Assembly (NCBI RefSeq): GCF_902499045.1
Contig: NZ_CABVPL010000010.1
Coordinates: 62,001-126,000 of the forward strand
From: Burkholderia latens
GTDB taxonomy: Bacteria; Pseudomonadota; Gammaproteobacteria; Burkholderiales; Burkholderiaceae
Direction: 5' to 3'
Length of the DNA stretch: 64,000 nt
A model generated the notes under the pieces. That model had not been told where the DNA came from. It saw only the letters and a list, made by a program, of their open reading frames with translations, and searched no databases. The first letter of the stretch is position 1, and the number at the start of each line of letters is the position of its first letter. The position numbers and the translations under genes were made by a program. Below, one piece after another: positions 43,977 to 59,349 of this stretch.

Positions 43977-45011
43977 TTACTCGGCGGCCACCGGCTTGCC
44001 CGATGCGTCCGTCACCTTCGTCTTCCACTGCTTGCGGATTTCCGCTTCGACCGTCGCCGGCAGCGAGATGTAGTCGAGGCTGTCGGCAGCCTTCTCGCCG
44101 TTCTTGAACGCCCAGCTGAAGAACTTCAGCGTTTCCGCGCCCTGCTCCGGCTTGTCCTGCTTCGCGTGCAGCAGCACGAACGTCGCGCCGACGACCGGCC
44201 ATGCTTCCTTGCCCGGCTGGTTCGTCAGGATCTGGTAGAACGACTTCGACCAGTTCGCGCCTGCGGCAGCGGCCTTGAAGGTTTCGGTCTTCGGCTCGAC
44301 CACCGTGCCCGACGAGTTCTTCAGCGCCGTGTAGACCATGTTGTTCTTCTTCGCGTACGCCCATTCGACGTAGCCGATCGCGCCCGGCAGGCGCTGCACG
44401 AAGGCCGCGACGCCGTCGTTGCCCTTGCCGCCCGTGCCCGTCGGCCAGTTGACCGTCGTGCCTTCGCCGATCTTCGACTTCCACTCGTCGTTGACCTTCG
44501 ACAGGTAGTTCGTCCAGATGAAGCTCGTGCCCGAGCCGTCGGCGCGGCGAACGACCGCGATGTCCGTATCCGGCAGCTTGACCTTCGGGTTCAGCGCGGC
44601 GATCGCCGGGTCGTTCCACTTCTTGATCTTGCCAAGGTAGATGTCGCCGAGCACCGGGCCCGACAGCGTCAGTTCGCCGGCCTTCACGCCCGGCACGTTG
44701 ACGACCGGCACCACGCCGCCGACGACCGTCGGGAACTGGAACAGGCCTTCCTTCGCGAGTTCTTCATCCTTCAGCGGAGCATCCGAACCGGCAAAATCGA
44801 CCGTCTTCGCGTTGATCTGCTTCAGGCCGCCCGACGAGCCGATACCTTGGTAGTTCACCTTCGCGCCGCCGGACTGCTGGTAGTCGGCAGCCCATTTCGT
44901 ATAGATCGGCATCGCAAACGTGCTGCCTGCGCCCGTGATGTCGGCAGCGTGAGCGGCGACGGCGAAAAGCGCGCCAGCCAGGCCGGCAATCGCGGTTTGC
45001 ATCAATTTCAT
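43977..45011 (-). CDS. pstS: Phosphate-binding periplasmic protein PstS (344 aa)
   Basis: A signal peptide ([20 protein letters not shown], cleaving after AHA) leads to a class II binding protein. Phosphate-contact wording is clear: [46 protein letters not shown] and [15 protein letters not shown]. It captures phosphate in the periplasm for PstCAB. The start follows a strong ribosome site (GGAGG, six bases before the ATG). Three or more Pho-box repeats lie 57-106 bases upstream, so this is the operon's main PhoB-controlled promoter. Confidence 0.97.
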   Translation of the reverse strand: MKLMQTAIAGLAGALFAVAAHAADITGAGSTFAMPIYTKWAADYQQSGGAKVNYQGIGSSGGLKQINAKTVDFAGSDAPLKDEELAKEGLFQFPTVVGGVVPVVNVPGVKAGELTLSGPVLGDIYLGKIKKWNDPAIAALNPKVKLPDTDIAVVRRADGSGTSFIWTNYLSKVNDEWKSKIGEGTTVNWPTGTGGKGNDGVAAFVQRLPGAIGYVEWAYAKKNNMVYTALKNSSGTVVEPKTETFKAAAAGANWSKSFYQILTNQPGKEAWPVVGATFVLLHAKQDKPEQGAETLKFFSWAFKNGEKAADSLDYISLPATVEAEIRKQWKTKVTDASGKPVAAE

Positions 45012-45067
45012 GAGACCTCCAGTGTGTGAGCGGATGACTACGGCACCGCGAAGGTTAGGGGCTGCTC

Positions 45068-45117
45068 ATGACGATAATGTGACAATCGATGAAACTGGCG
45101 TGACAGTAACATGACTG
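45068..45117 (-). promoter_or_regulatory. Tandem Pho boxes upstream of pstS
   Basis: Read on the minus strand, heptamers near CTGTCAT recur in order: CAGTCAT, CTGTCAC, GTTTCAT, TTGTCAC, TCGTCAT. Most are separated by four bases, giving an 11-base period. This makes two complete PhoB sites plus an extra half. A possible -10 element (TAACCT) lies nine bases beyond the last unit, at 45053-45058. The layout is typical of a PhoB-activated promoter lacking a good -35. Confidence 0.85.
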
Positions 45118-45468
45118 GTTGAAAGGGTGAATCCGGCCCCGCGCGGGCCGCTGCGCCGGCCACGCGCGGCGCGGAGGGCGGCAAGAATTGCCGGCTGGAG
45201 GGAAGCACGCGCCGCTGGCGCGTGGGGCGCAGCCGATCGTATCGGCGCGCGACCTTGCGGGAATACCCTTGGCCCGGATACCACGATTCGCCGGTCTGGC
45301 GAACATTCTTCTTCGGACGAATATCCGCAGTGAAACTGGCGCCTAGTTAATAGCGCAAACCTTTGCGTATGAAGAATGGCGGCGCCCGCAGGCGCCGCCA
45401 TCGTGATTCGGCGAACGGCCGGCGCACATGCGATCGAACCGTCGCGCGCGGGCCGCTCTTCGTGCCGG
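45118..45468. other. 351-bp gap between pstS and glmM
   Basis: No gene was found. It contains a GC-rich stretch at 45125-45250 without clear coding character, and the glmM terminator hairpin. Open frames here look like high-GC chance frames. Confidence 0.5.
45376..45401 (-). terminator. Terminator hairpin downstream of glmM
   Basis: ATGGCGGCGCC-(TGCG loop on the minus strand)-GGCGCCGCCAT is a perfect 11-pair stem, 68 bases after the glmM stop. On the minus strand it is followed by TCTTCAT, a modest T-rich tract. Confidence 0.7.
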
Positions 45469-46824
<1,356 letters not shown>

Positions 46825-46857
46825 GGCGAACCTTCCTCCTTCGTCTTTCTGACTTGC

Positions 46858-47751
46858 TTATCGTTGCCGCGCGGCTTCGCGCACGGCGTTCCATACCTTC
46901 AGCGCGTCGACCGTCGCCGCGACGTCGTGCACGCGCACGATCGCGGCGCCCCGCTCGACCGCGCACAACGCGGCTGCGACGCTCGCCGCGACGCGTTCCA
47001 TCGGCGGCTTGCCGCCGATCACCGCGCCGAGCATCGACTTGCGCGACATGCCCGCGAGAATCGGATATGCGCGCCCGTCGGGCCGCGCAGGCGCCGTGTC
47101 CGGCAATGCGGCCAGCAGCGCGTAATTGTCGTCGACCACCGCCTTGCCGAATCCGAAGCCCGGATCGACGCAGATCCGCTCCGGTGCGACGCCCGCGTCG
47201 CGCAATGCTTGCGCCCGCGCCGCGAGAAAATCGCGCACGTCGGTCACGACGTCGCCGTAGTCGGGCTCGCCGACCTGCATCGTCTGCGGCTCGCCGAGCA
47301 TGTGCATCGCGCACAGCCCGCTGTTGCCATCGCGCACCGCGTCGATCGCACCCGGCTGACGGAATCCCCAGATGTCGTTGATCAGGTCCGCGCCGGCAGC
47401 GAGTGCCGCACGCATCACGGCCGGCTTGTACGTGTCCACCGACAGCGGCACGTTCAGCGGCCGCAGCGCATCGACGAGCGGGATCACGCGCGCGAGCTCC
47501 TCGTCGAGCGGCACGGGGGGCGCACCGGGGCGCGTCGACTCGCCGCCGATGTCGATCAGGTCGACGCCTTCGGCGATCATCCGCTCGGCCTGGCGCAGCG
47601 CGTCGTCGCGCGCGAGAAAGCGGCCGCCGTCGGAAAACGAATCGGGCGTCGCGTTGAGGATGCCCATCACGAGCGGGCGTTCGAACGTCAGCGAGAAACG
47701 GCCGCACTGGAGCGGCGCGGGCGAATACGTGGAAACGGCGGATTCGGACAC
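46858..47751 (-). CDS. folP: Dihydropteroate synthase (297 aa)
   Basis: FolP joins p-aminobenzoate to the pterin diphosphate in folate synthesis and is the sulfonamide target. Family motifs are MGILNATPDSFSDGG, IDIGGESTRPGA, LSVDTYKPAVMRAAL, INDIWGF, ICVDPGFGFGK and GMSRKSMLG. The start is not certain: the frame is open to 47799, and I prefer the GTG at 47751 (reading MSESAVSTYSP) because it gives the usual length, although the ribosome site is weak. A terminator hairpin lies between it and ftsH, so some transcripts may start within that gap. Confidence 0.92.
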   Translation of the reverse strand: MSESAVSTYSPAPLQCGRFSLTFERPLVMGILNATPDSFSDGGRFLARDDALRQAERMIAEGVDLIDIGGESTRPGAPPVPLDEELARVIPLVDALRPLNVPLSVDTYKPAVMRAALAAGADLINDIWGFRQPGAIDAVRDGNSGLCAMHMLGEPQTMQVGEPDYGDVVTDVRDFLAARAQALRDAGVAPERICVDPGFGFGKAVVDDNYALLAALPDTAPARPDGRAYPILAGMSRKSMLGAVIGGKPPMERVAASVAAALCAVERGAAIVRVHDVAATVDALKVWNAVREAARQR

Positions 47752-47777
47752 GGGCGGGAGGCGTGGATGAATGCAAA

Positions 47778-47807
47778 ACGGGCCGGTGTGAAGCCACACC
47801 AGCCCGT
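47778..47807 (-). terminator. Terminator between ftsH and folP
   Basis: On the minus strand, ACGGGCTGGTGTG-GCTT-CACACCGGCCCGT forms a 13-pair stem with one T-G wobble, followed by TTTTGCATT. It starts 21 bases after the ftsH stop. It overlaps the extended folP frame, supporting the shorter folP start. Confidence 0.8.
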
Positions 47808-47827
47808 GAACGGTGCTACAGCGGAGG

Positions 47828-49723
<1,896 letters not shown>

Positions 49724-49889
49724 AGCACCACTCCTTCACTCGTAGACGAGCGCCTACATTTTCCTTGCGGCGCTCCTCGGTCATTCTAATCCAGTCCGAC
49801 CACCCCTGCCATAAGCATTGACAACCGCCGCGATAGCGCTTCGCTTGTCTGGCAAGGGCCGGAGCCCGTTTGCGGCATCGCGCTCCGCG

Positions 49890-50552
49890 TCACCGCGGAT
49901 GCTTCAGCTGCCGACCCAAAATGAACGTTTCGGACGATTTGTCGCGGGACGCCTTGGGCTTGCGTGGTGCGACGACCTTAAACTGCTGTTTGAACTTTTC
50001 GACGATCTGGCTGTAGCCGCTGCCATGGAAGCACTTCACCAGCAGCGCGCCGTCCGGTTTCAGGTGATTCTGCGCAAACTCGAGCGCCAGATCGCAGATG
50101 TGCTCGATGCGCGCGGCGTCGGCCGACGCCACCCCCGACAGGTTGGGGGCCATGTCGGAAATAACAAGGTCCACCGGGCGACCTTCGAGCACGTCCTCCA
50201 GCTGGTGCAGCACGTCGTCCTCGCGGAAGTCGCCCTGCAGGAAATGGACGTCGGCGATCGGCTCCATCGGCAGGATGTCGAGCGCAATGATCGTTCCGTC
50301 GATGCCGCCTTCGCGCTGCGTGTCGCGCTTCTTGCCCTGCGCGAGCTTGTTGCGCGCATATTGGCTCCAGCTGCCGGGGGCCGCGCCGAGGTCGACGATC
50401 ACCTGGCCCGGGCGAATCAGCTTGTCCTGCTCGTCGATTTCCTTCAGCTTGTACGCGGCACGCGCGCGATAGCCCTCCCGCTGCGCCATTTTGACGTACG
50501 GGTCGTTGATGTGGTCGTGCAGCCAGTGCTGGTTAAAGCGGTTTTTTGCCAT
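49890..50552 (-). CDS. rlmE: 23S rRNA 2'-O-methyltransferase RlmE (220 aa)
   Basis: RlmE (FtsJ/RrmJ) methylates U2552 of 23S rRNA late in 50S assembly. The SAM-binding motif is [15 protein letters not shown]. The catalytic-type K-D-K-E residues fall in the N-terminal [13 protein letters not shown] segment, in [13 protein letters not shown], in [14 protein letters not shown] and near the C-terminus. A short N-terminal basic part and a C-terminal [16 protein letters not shown] complete the family pattern. It lies divergent from yhbY and upstream of ftsH, as in many proteobacteria where the pair is heat-induced. No heat-shock promoter could be fixed by eye. Confidence 0.96.
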   Translation of the reverse strand: MAKNRFNQHWLHDHINDPYVKMAQREGYRARAAYKLKEIDEQDKLIRPGQVIVDLGAAPGSWSQYARNKLAQGKKRDTQREGGIDGTIIALDILPMEPIADVHFLQGDFREDDVLHQLEDVLEGRPVDLVISDMAPNLSGVASADAARIEHICDLALEFAQNHLKPDGALLVKCFHGSGYSQIVEKFKQQFKVVAPRKPKASRDKSSETFILGRQLKHPR

Positions 50553-50745
50553 TCGAGAGAGAGATTGCTGCTATTTGCTTCGTGAAGCCGTGCTTTTGGC
50601 GGATAATACGCGTCTTCTTCGCGCGGCTGCGGCCCCTTTCGAGCCCAAGCCGCGATTTTACGTGGTTTCGGCGCGCGGCTGACGCGGTAACTTCCCGCGA
50701 TTCGCTTCTCACGCAACGCGCCCTTATTTAGATTTCGACATTCCC

Positions 50746-51273
50746 ATGCCCGCCCTTTCGCTTTCCCCCGCCGAGCGCTCCGCGCTGCGTTCCCAGGCCC
50801 ATGCGCTCAAGCCCGTCGTGCTGATCGGCGCCGAAGGGCTGACCGACGCCGTGCTCAAGGAAATCAAGGTGCACCTCGCCGCGCACCAGCTGATCAAGAT
50901 CCGCGTGTTCGGCGACGAACGCGACGAACGCGTCGCGATTTACGACGAGATCTGCGACCGTCTGAACGCGGCGCCGATCCAGCACATCGGCAAGCTGCTC
51001 GTGATCTGGAAGCCCGAGGCGCCCGCGGCGGCCCCGGCTCGCGGCCGCCGTGCCGGCGCGCTGCCGAGCGCGGCCGAAGCCGCCGACGACCGCAAAGGCC
51101 GCGCACCGCGCACGGTGAAGGTCATCAAGGTATCGCCGAACGCAAGCCCCGTGCGCCGCCCGAAGCCGACCAAGGTCGTCGTGCGCGGCAACGAGCGCGT
51201 GACCGCGGGCGGCACCGTCAAGCGTGCGAAAAAGCGCCAGGCCAGCGCGAAGCGGCCGCACCAGGGCAAGTAA
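50746..51273 (+). CDS. yhbY: YhbY/CRS1-CRM RNA-binding protein with basic tail (175 aa)
   Basis: The first 95 residues form a CRM domain (RSALRSQAHALKPVVLIGAE, LTDAVLKEIKVHLAAHQLIK, GKLLVIWKPEAP) as in E. coli YhbY, which binds pre-50S ribosome particles. About 80 further residues are a Lys/Arg/Ala/Pro-rich disordered tail (GRRAGALPSAAEAAD, KRAKKRQASAKRPHQGK), making it nearly twice the length of the E. coli protein. The tail probably adds RNA affinity. It is divergent from rlmE, another 50S assembly factor. Confidence 0.92.
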   Translation: MPALSLSPAERSALRSQAHALKPVVLIGAEGLTDAVLKEIKVHLAAHQLIKIRVFGDERDERVAIYDEICDRLNAAPIQHIGKLLVIWKPEAPAAAPARGRRAGALPSAAEAADDRKGRAPRTVKVIKVSPNASPVRRPKPTKVVVRGNERVTAGGTVKRAKKRQASAKRPHQGK

Positions 51274-51281
51274 GCCTGCAG

Positions 51282-51309
51282 GCGCGGCACGCAGCGCTCC
51301 GTGCCGCGC
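51282..51309. terminator. Hairpin downstream of yhbY
   Basis: GCGCGGCACG and CGTGCCGCGC form a perfect ten-pair stem around an eight-base loop, nine bases after the yhbY stop and before the convergent DUF4149 gene. No T tract is present. Confidence 0.6.
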
Positions 51310-51359
51310 GGCCCGTGCGACGCTCAGCCCGCGCAGGCCGTGCCGGGCGCGCCGGCCAT

Positions 51360-51818
51360 TCAGGCGTCGCGCGCCGGCAGACGCCAGATCAGCATCAGCC
51401 CCAGCACGCTCTCGACGAGGTAGAACAGGCTCGAGACACCGTGCAGCATCCCGAAGCGGCTTGCATACGGCGAGTTCGCGATATCGGTGCCCGCTTCCAT
51501 CGCGGCCACCCGCAGCGCGTTCATGAACGGCTGCAGCGCAAAATACCCGACCAGCACGCACGCGACCATCGCCGCGACGATCCAGCGCACGCGCCGGTAA
51601 TCGCCGCTGCCGCGCCGCACCTGCTGGTTCGACAGCGCGAGCAGCAGCACGCCGCACACGACACCGACGATCGCCTCGATACGAAACAGCTGGGCGGCGA
51701 CCGAACCGGCCGTCATCCGCTCCAGCGTCCGGAACAGCACGGGCGCGACCGCATACCCGATCGTCAGCAAGCTGCCGACCCATACGGCCGACAGCAGACG
51801 GAACACGCGATGCGGCAT
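51360..51818 (-). CDS. DUF4149 membrane protein (152 aa)
   Basis: This is a four-helix membrane protein beginning MPHRVFRLLSAVWVGSLLTI. It has the family wording YAVAPVLFRTLERMTAGSVA and a C-terminal FGMLHGVSSLFYLVESVLGL helix. No function is known for DUF4149. The ATG at 51818 follows GGGGCGACGTG. Its start is 15 bases from the greA stop, so it probably shares the greA transcript. Confidence 0.88.
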   Translation of the reverse strand: MPHRVFRLLSAVWVGSLLTIGYAVAPVLFRTLERMTAGSVAAQLFRIEAIVGVVCGVLLLALSNQQVRRGSGDYRRVRWIVAAMVACVLVGYFALQPFMNALRVAAMEAGTDIANSPYASRFGMLHGVSSLFYLVESVLGLMLIWRLPARDA

Positions 51819-51832
51819 CACGTCGCCCCGCG

Positions 51833-52309
51833 TCAGATGTAGCTGACCGAGATGATTTCGTATTCGCGCACGCCGCTCGGCGCCTGCACGGCCGCGACGT
51901 CGCCTTCGGACTTGCCGATCAGCGCGCGCGCGATCGGCGAGCTGACCGAGATCAGGCCGTGATCGATGTCGGCTTCGTCGTCGCCGACGATCTGGTACTT
52001 GACGGTATCGCCCGACTCGAGATCCTCGAGCTCGACCGTCGCGGCGAACACCACGCGGCCATCGGCGTCGAGCACGGTCGGATCGATGATTTGCGCGGCG
52101 GACAGCTTCGATTCGAGTTCCGCGATACGGCCCTCGATAAAGCCCTGCTTTTCCTTCGCTGCGTCGTATTCGGCGTTTTCGGACAGATCGCCCTGTGCGC
52201 GGGCCTCCGCGATCGCGTTGATCACGGCCGGCCGCTCGACGGACTTGAGGCGCTGCAATTCATCGCGCAGTTGTTCTGCGCCACGCTTTGTCAACGGAAT
52301 GGTGCTCAT
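51833..52309 (-). CDS. greA: Transcription elongation factor GreA (158 aa)
   Basis: GreA enters the secondary channel of RNA polymerase and promotes cleavage of backtracked RNA. The N-terminal coiled coil includes the acidic tip ([20 protein letters not shown], with Asp and Glu at the hairpin end). The C-terminal FKBP-like domain reads [38 protein letters not shown] and YEIISVSYI. It lies between carB and the DUF4149 gene, after a strong terminator, so it has its own promoter in the short gap 52310-52335 or is read through. Confidence 0.97.
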   Translation of the reverse strand: MSTIPLTKRGAEQLRDELQRLKSVERPAVINAIAEARAQGDLSENAEYDAAKEKQGFIEGRIAELESKLSAAQIIDPTVLDADGRVVFAATVELEDLESGDTVKYQIVGDDEADIDHGLISVSSPIARALIGKSEGDVAAVQAPSGVREYEIISVSYI

Positions 52310-52335
52310 AAACGGCTCAATCGCTAAAAACGGCT

Positions 52336-52396
52336 ATAAAAAAAATCACCGCGATTAAGCGCATTTCCGGCGGACCGGAAACACCGCTTAACCGCG
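52336..52396 (-). terminator. Strong terminator of the carAB unit
   Basis: On the minus strand, CGCGGTTAAGCG pairs with CGCTTAATCGCG (one G-T wobble) around an inner stem TTTCCGG-TCCG-CCGGAAA. A run of eight T residues follows after GTGA. It lies 32 bases past the carB stop and just before greA. Confidence 0.9.
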
Positions 52397-52427
52397 GCAC
52401 GTGTTGCTTCGACAGGGAACTGACTGC

Positions 52428-55682
<3,255 letters not shown>

Positions 55683-55742
55683 GGCTTGTGAATTCAGTAA
55701 GTAATCTTTGTCGTGGCGTTGTCGTGGGTCGGCCGGCCGCGC

Positions 55743-56402
55743 TCAGCTCATGGTGGCGAGCGCGAGCTTCACCGAGAAACCGATGAACAGGCCGCCCACG
55801 CCGCTCGCCGCGCCGGCCGCGAGCTTGCGCCGCCGGCGGAAATGCTCGGCGAGCCGCGCGCCCGCGAAGATCAGCGTGCTCAGGTACAGGAAGCTCGCGC
55901 ACTGCGCGATCGCCCCGAGCACGACGAACGACAGCGCGGGATGCGGGAAGGCCGGGTCGACGAACTGGATGAAGAACGAGATGAAGAACAGGATCGCCTT
56001 CGGATTCAGGAGGCTCACGATCAGCGCCTTGCGCAACGGCCGTTCGCCGTCAACCGCCTGCGGCGCGCCGACCGGCGCATCGCCGCGCGCGCGCAGCTTG
56101 CTCCACGCGCTGCGCAGCATCCCGGCGCCGATGTACAGCAGGTATGCGGCGCCGCCGTACTTGACGACGGAGAACAGCAGCGGGTTCGCCTTCAGCAGCG
56201 ACGCGACGCCCGCGGCGGACAGCACCATCAGCACCGTGTCGCCGACGAACACGCCGCAGGCCGCGCGATAGCCGGCCTTCACGCCGCGCTGCGCGGCAAG
56301 CGACAGCACGTACATCGAGTTCGGCCCCGGCAGCAGGATGATGAAGATCACGCCGAACACGTAGGTCCAGATATCCGTGATGCCGAGTGCGTGGCCGAAC
56401 AT
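55743..56402 (-). CDS. LysE/RhtB-family amino-acid exporter (219 aa)
   Basis: This is a six-helix LysE-type exporter. Signature wording is FIILLPGPNSMYVLSLAAQRGVK (in the first loop, with the conserved GPN), GYRAACGVFVGDTVLMVLSA, YGGAAYLLYIGAGML and LNPKAILFFISFFIQFVDP. LeuE-type members export leucine and related amino acids; the substrate here is open. Its place between carA and carB is notable because it is unrelated to carbamoyl phosphate synthesis, yet the spacing (37 and 60 bases) makes it part of the carAB transcript. Confidence 0.9.
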   Translation of the reverse strand: MFGHALGITDIWTYVFGVIFIILLPGPNSMYVLSLAAQRGVKAGYRAACGVFVGDTVLMVLSAAGVASLLKANPLLFSVVKYGGAAYLLYIGAGMLRSAWSKLRARGDAPVGAPQAVDGERPLRKALIVSLLNPKAILFFISFFIQFVDPAFPHPALSFVVLGAIAQCASFLYLSTLIFAGARLAEHFRRRRKLAAGAASGVGGLFIGFSVKLALATMS

Positions 56403-56439
56403 GATGCGAATCTCCCGTTCTTCGGTGGCTTCGGTTGCG

Positions 56440-57585
56440 TCAGGCGGTGCGCTGCTTCGCCGCGTCCATCAGTGCGGTGAAACGGTCGAACAGATAGCCG
56501 ATGTCGTGCGGGCCGGGCGACGCTTCCGGGTGGCCCTGGAAGCAGAATGCCGGCTTGTCGGTCAGCTCGAAGCCCTGCAGCGTGCCGTCGAACAGCGACA
56601 CGTGCGTCACGCGCGCGTTGGCCGGCAGCGAATCCGCATCGACCGCGAAGCCGTGGTTCTGCGACGTGATCACCACGCGGCCGTCGCCGAGATCCTTCAC
56701 CGGATGGTTCGCGCCGTGGTGGCCCGTCTTCATCTTCAGCGTCTTCGCGCCGACCGCGAGGCCCATGATCTGGTGGCCGAGGCAGATGCCGAACGTCGGC
56801 ACGCCGCGCTCGATGAATTGCTTGGTCGCCGCGATCGCGTAGTCGCACGGCTCCGGGTCGCCGGGGCCATTCGACAGGAAGATGCCGTCCGGATTCAGCG
56901 CGAGCGCGTCGGCCGCGCTCGCCTCGGCCGGCAGCACCGTCACGTGGCAGCCGCGCTCCGCGAGCATGCGCAGGATGTTGTACTTGACGCCGAAGTCGTA
57001 CGCGACGACGCGGTACTTCGGGGCTTCCTGCATCCCGTAGCCGCCTTCGAGACGCCATTCGGTCTGCTTCCACTCGAACGGCTTCGTGGTCGACACGACC
57101 TTCGCGAGGTCCATGCCGGCGAGGCCCGGGAACGAGCGCGCGAGCTCGATCGCCTTCTCCGCGTCGTCCGAGCCGGCGAGGATGCAGCCGTTCTGCGCGC
57201 CCTTGTCGCGCAGGATGCGGGTCAGCTTGCGGGTGTCGATGCCGGCGATCGCGACGACGCCTTCGTCGCGCAGGTAATCGCCGAGCGTGCGGTCCATGCG
57301 GAAGTTCGATGCGAGCGTGGGCAGATCACGGATGATCAGGCCGGCGGCATGGACTTTCGTGGCTTCGACGTCTTCGGCGTTCACGCCGTAGTTGCCGATA
57401 TGCGGGTAGGTGAGCGTGACGATCTGGCGCGCGTAACTCGGGTCAGTCAGGATTTCCTGATAGCCGGTAATCGCGGTGTTGAACACGACTTCACCGATCG
57501 TATGGCCTTCGGCCCCGATCGAATAACCACGAAAGACCGTGCCGTCGGCAAGTGCAAGCAAAGCGGGAGAAAAAGACGGCAACAC
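56440..57585 (-). CDS. carA: Carbamoyl-phosphate synthase small subunit (381 aa)
   Basis: CarA is the glutaminase that supplies ammonia to CarB. The N-terminal domain reads [20 protein letters not shown] and [20 protein letters not shown]. The class I amidotransferase domain has [20 protein letters not shown] with the catalytic Cys, and a His/Glu pair in [17 protein letters not shown] chose the GTG at 57585 ([12 protein letters not shown]) because AAGGAG lies six bases before it; the open frame extends seven codons further. The carA-lysE-carB order is on the minus strand. The upstream gap holds no clear attenuator. Confidence 0.96.
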   Translation of the reverse strand: MLPSFSPALLALADGTVFRGYSIGAEGHTIGEVVFNTAITGYQEILTDPSYARQIVTLTYPHIGNYGVNAEDVEATKVHAAGLIIRDLPTLASNFRMDRTLGDYLRDEGVVAIAGIDTRKLTRILRDKGAQNGCILAGSDDAEKAIELARSFPGLAGMDLAKVVSTTKPFEWKQTEWRLEGGYGMQEAPKYRVVAYDFGVKYNILRMLAERGCHVTVLPAEASAADALALNPDGIFLSNGPGDPEPCDYAIAATKQFIERGVPTFGICLGHQIMGLAVGAKTLKMKTGHHGANHPVKDLGDGRVVITSQNHGFAVDADSLPANARVTHVSLFDGTLQGFELTDKPAFCFQGHPEASPGPHDIGYLFDRFTALMDAAKQRTA

Positions 57586-57946
57586 GGGAGGCTCCTTGGG
57601 GAACACCCTGCTGCCGACCTGTTTACCCTGCCGCGCGAGCGCCGCGCTGCGTACGCGCGCGTGTCGCTAGCTGGACGCGACCTGCGTTGTCGGCACGCGA
57701 GCCCGGCGCGGCGCGCACGAGGCTTCGCGGCATCGCCCGACAGGCGGCGTGCGGCGGATGAACGGGATGAGTGAGGTAGGCGCTAGGGTGCGAGGTTGAT
57801 CAGCACAAACTTTCAAATTATAGCCCGAAAATGGCCTTATCTTCAATTGATATGGCCGTCCGATCACGCATGCGGCGCGCGCGGCGCACCCGCAACCTTG
57901 CGCGGCGCGCATTGCTGCGGCCCCGTTTCCGCGGCCGCCCTGCCCG

Positions 57947-59179
57947 TCAGCGTACCGCCGGATCGGCGTGCTTGCCAGCGCCGCGCGCGGGCCACACGTA
58001 CCAGACCGCGCTCGCGAATTGCAGCGCGAGCAGCACGGTCCACGCGGTGACGTGCGCGGCAACCGGGTAACGGCCGCCGACGGCCGGCCAGTGCGACAGC
58101 ACCGCGCCGATGCCGATCTGGAACGCAAAGATCAACACGAAGATCACGAGCGTGAGCGTCGTATTCGCGCGGCCGATCAGATGGGCCGGAAAGTGACCGG
58201 CCAACACCGCATAGGTCAGGATCCCGACGCCGCCGAACATCCCGTAAGCCGCCCACAGCACGGCGGGCGGCAGCGGCGCGCGCATGACGATCGCTGCCTG
58301 CGTGAGCACGAACAGCGCCATGCCGACGCCGCAGAACGCCTGCACCGACACGCCGCGCCGCTCGAACATGCGCGCCGCCGCGCCGAAGCCGACGCAGCCT
58401 GCCATCATCGCGAAGCCGAGCACCGACACGAGCCGCGCGGCGTGCGGCGCATCGAAGCCCGCGACATCGCGCAGGTACGGCCCGACCCACAGCGACTGCA
58501 TCGCGTAGAACACCCCCTGCGTGACGACCGAGAACGACGAGATCTTCCAGAATGCGCGGCTGCTCAGAATCTGCCACGTGCCCGTGAACTGGCTGACGAG
58601 CCCGCCTTGGCGATGGGGCTGCCCGGCTTCCGGCGCGCCGAAGCCGATCGCGGCCGCGACGACGACGGTCAGCACCGCGAGACCGCCGCAGATCGCACGC
58701 CAGCTGGTCACGCCGAGCAGCCACGTCAGCGGCGAGCCGACCGCGACGCCGCCTAGGCCGCCGACAGCCATCACGAGACCGTTCACGAGCGGCAGCCGGC
58801 CGACCGGGAAATGCTGCGCGAGCGCCTTGAACGCCGCGCCGAGGCACACCGACACGCCGACGCCGATCAGCAGCCGGCCGATCATCATCGTGCCGAGATC
58901 GTGCGCGACGCCGAACACCGCGGCGCCGGCCGCCGCGAACAACAGCATCCCGCCGGTCACACGACGCGGGCCGAAATGGTCGAGCAGCACGCCGGCCGGA
59001 ATCTGCGCGCCGGCAAAGCCGAGGAAATAGAGACTCGTGAGCAGCCCGAGATCGGCGGCCGACAGCCCGAGCTCGTGCGTGACGAACGGCGCGAAACCGA
59101 GATTGACGCCGCGGAACACGTACGACACGAAATATCCGATCGCAAACAACGCGAGCACCCTCAGCTGCACCGACGACAT
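57947..59179 (-). CDS. Major facilitator superfamily transporter (410 aa)
   Basis: This is a 12-helix MFS transporter. Helix 1 and its loop read ALFAIGYFVSYVFRGVNLGF, the conserved loop 2-3 motif is GVLLDHFGPRRVTGG, and the motif B/C region reads GRLLIGVGVSVCLGAAFKAL. The second half begins at about 205 (FWKISSFSVVTQGVFYAMQS). The start has an excellent ribosome site (GAGGAGGAG). Wording resembles nitrate/sugar-phosphate-type MFS members only loosely, so the substrate is unknown. It is a single gene between carA and mltD. Confidence 0.88.
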   Translation of the reverse strand: MSSVQLRVLALFAIGYFVSYVFRGVNLGFAPFVTHELGLSAADLGLLTSLYFLGFAGAQIPAGVLLDHFGPRRVTGGMLLFAAAGAAVFGVAHDLGTMMIGRLLIGVGVSVCLGAAFKALAQHFPVGRLPLVNGLVMAVGGLGGVAVGSPLTWLLGVTSWRAICGGLAVLTVVVAAAIGFGAPEAGQPHRQGGLVSQFTGTWQILSSRAFWKISSFSVVTQGVFYAMQSLWVGPYLRDVAGFDAPHAARLVSVLGFAMMAGCVGFGAAARMFERRGVSVQAFCGVGMALFVLTQAAIVMRAPLPPAVLWAAYGMFGGVGILTYAVLAGHFPAHLIGRANTTLTLVIFVLIFAFQIGIGAVLSHWPAVGGRYPVAAHVTAWTVLLALQFASAVWYVWPARGAGKHADPAVR

Positions 59180-59242
59180 CGCTCCTCCTCGTTATCCCGG
59201 ACTGCGCGAAGCAGCGGCGGCCCGCTGCCGCGCACAAACGAA

Positions 59243-59268
59243 AACGCCGTCACCTCGGTGACGGCGTT
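59243..59268 (-). terminator. Terminator downstream of mltD
   Basis: AACGCCGTCAC-(four-base loop)-GTGACGGCGTT is a perfect 11-pair stem, followed on the minus strand by TTCGTTTGT. It lies between mltD and the MFS gene and sets the two apart. Confidence 0.85.
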
Positions 59269-59349
59269 GCTTCGCGTTTCGTCGGATGATAGCGCAATCG
59301 CGCGGCCCGCACTGGCCGCCGCGCCGCGCTCACAACCACGCCCGCTTCG

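Noticed and set aside
50553-50745. A heat-shock or housekeeping promoter in the rlmE-yhbY gap (for example GATAAT near 50598).
   Set aside because: A -10-like hexamer exists, but no -35 element stands at a proper distance, so no promoter was called.
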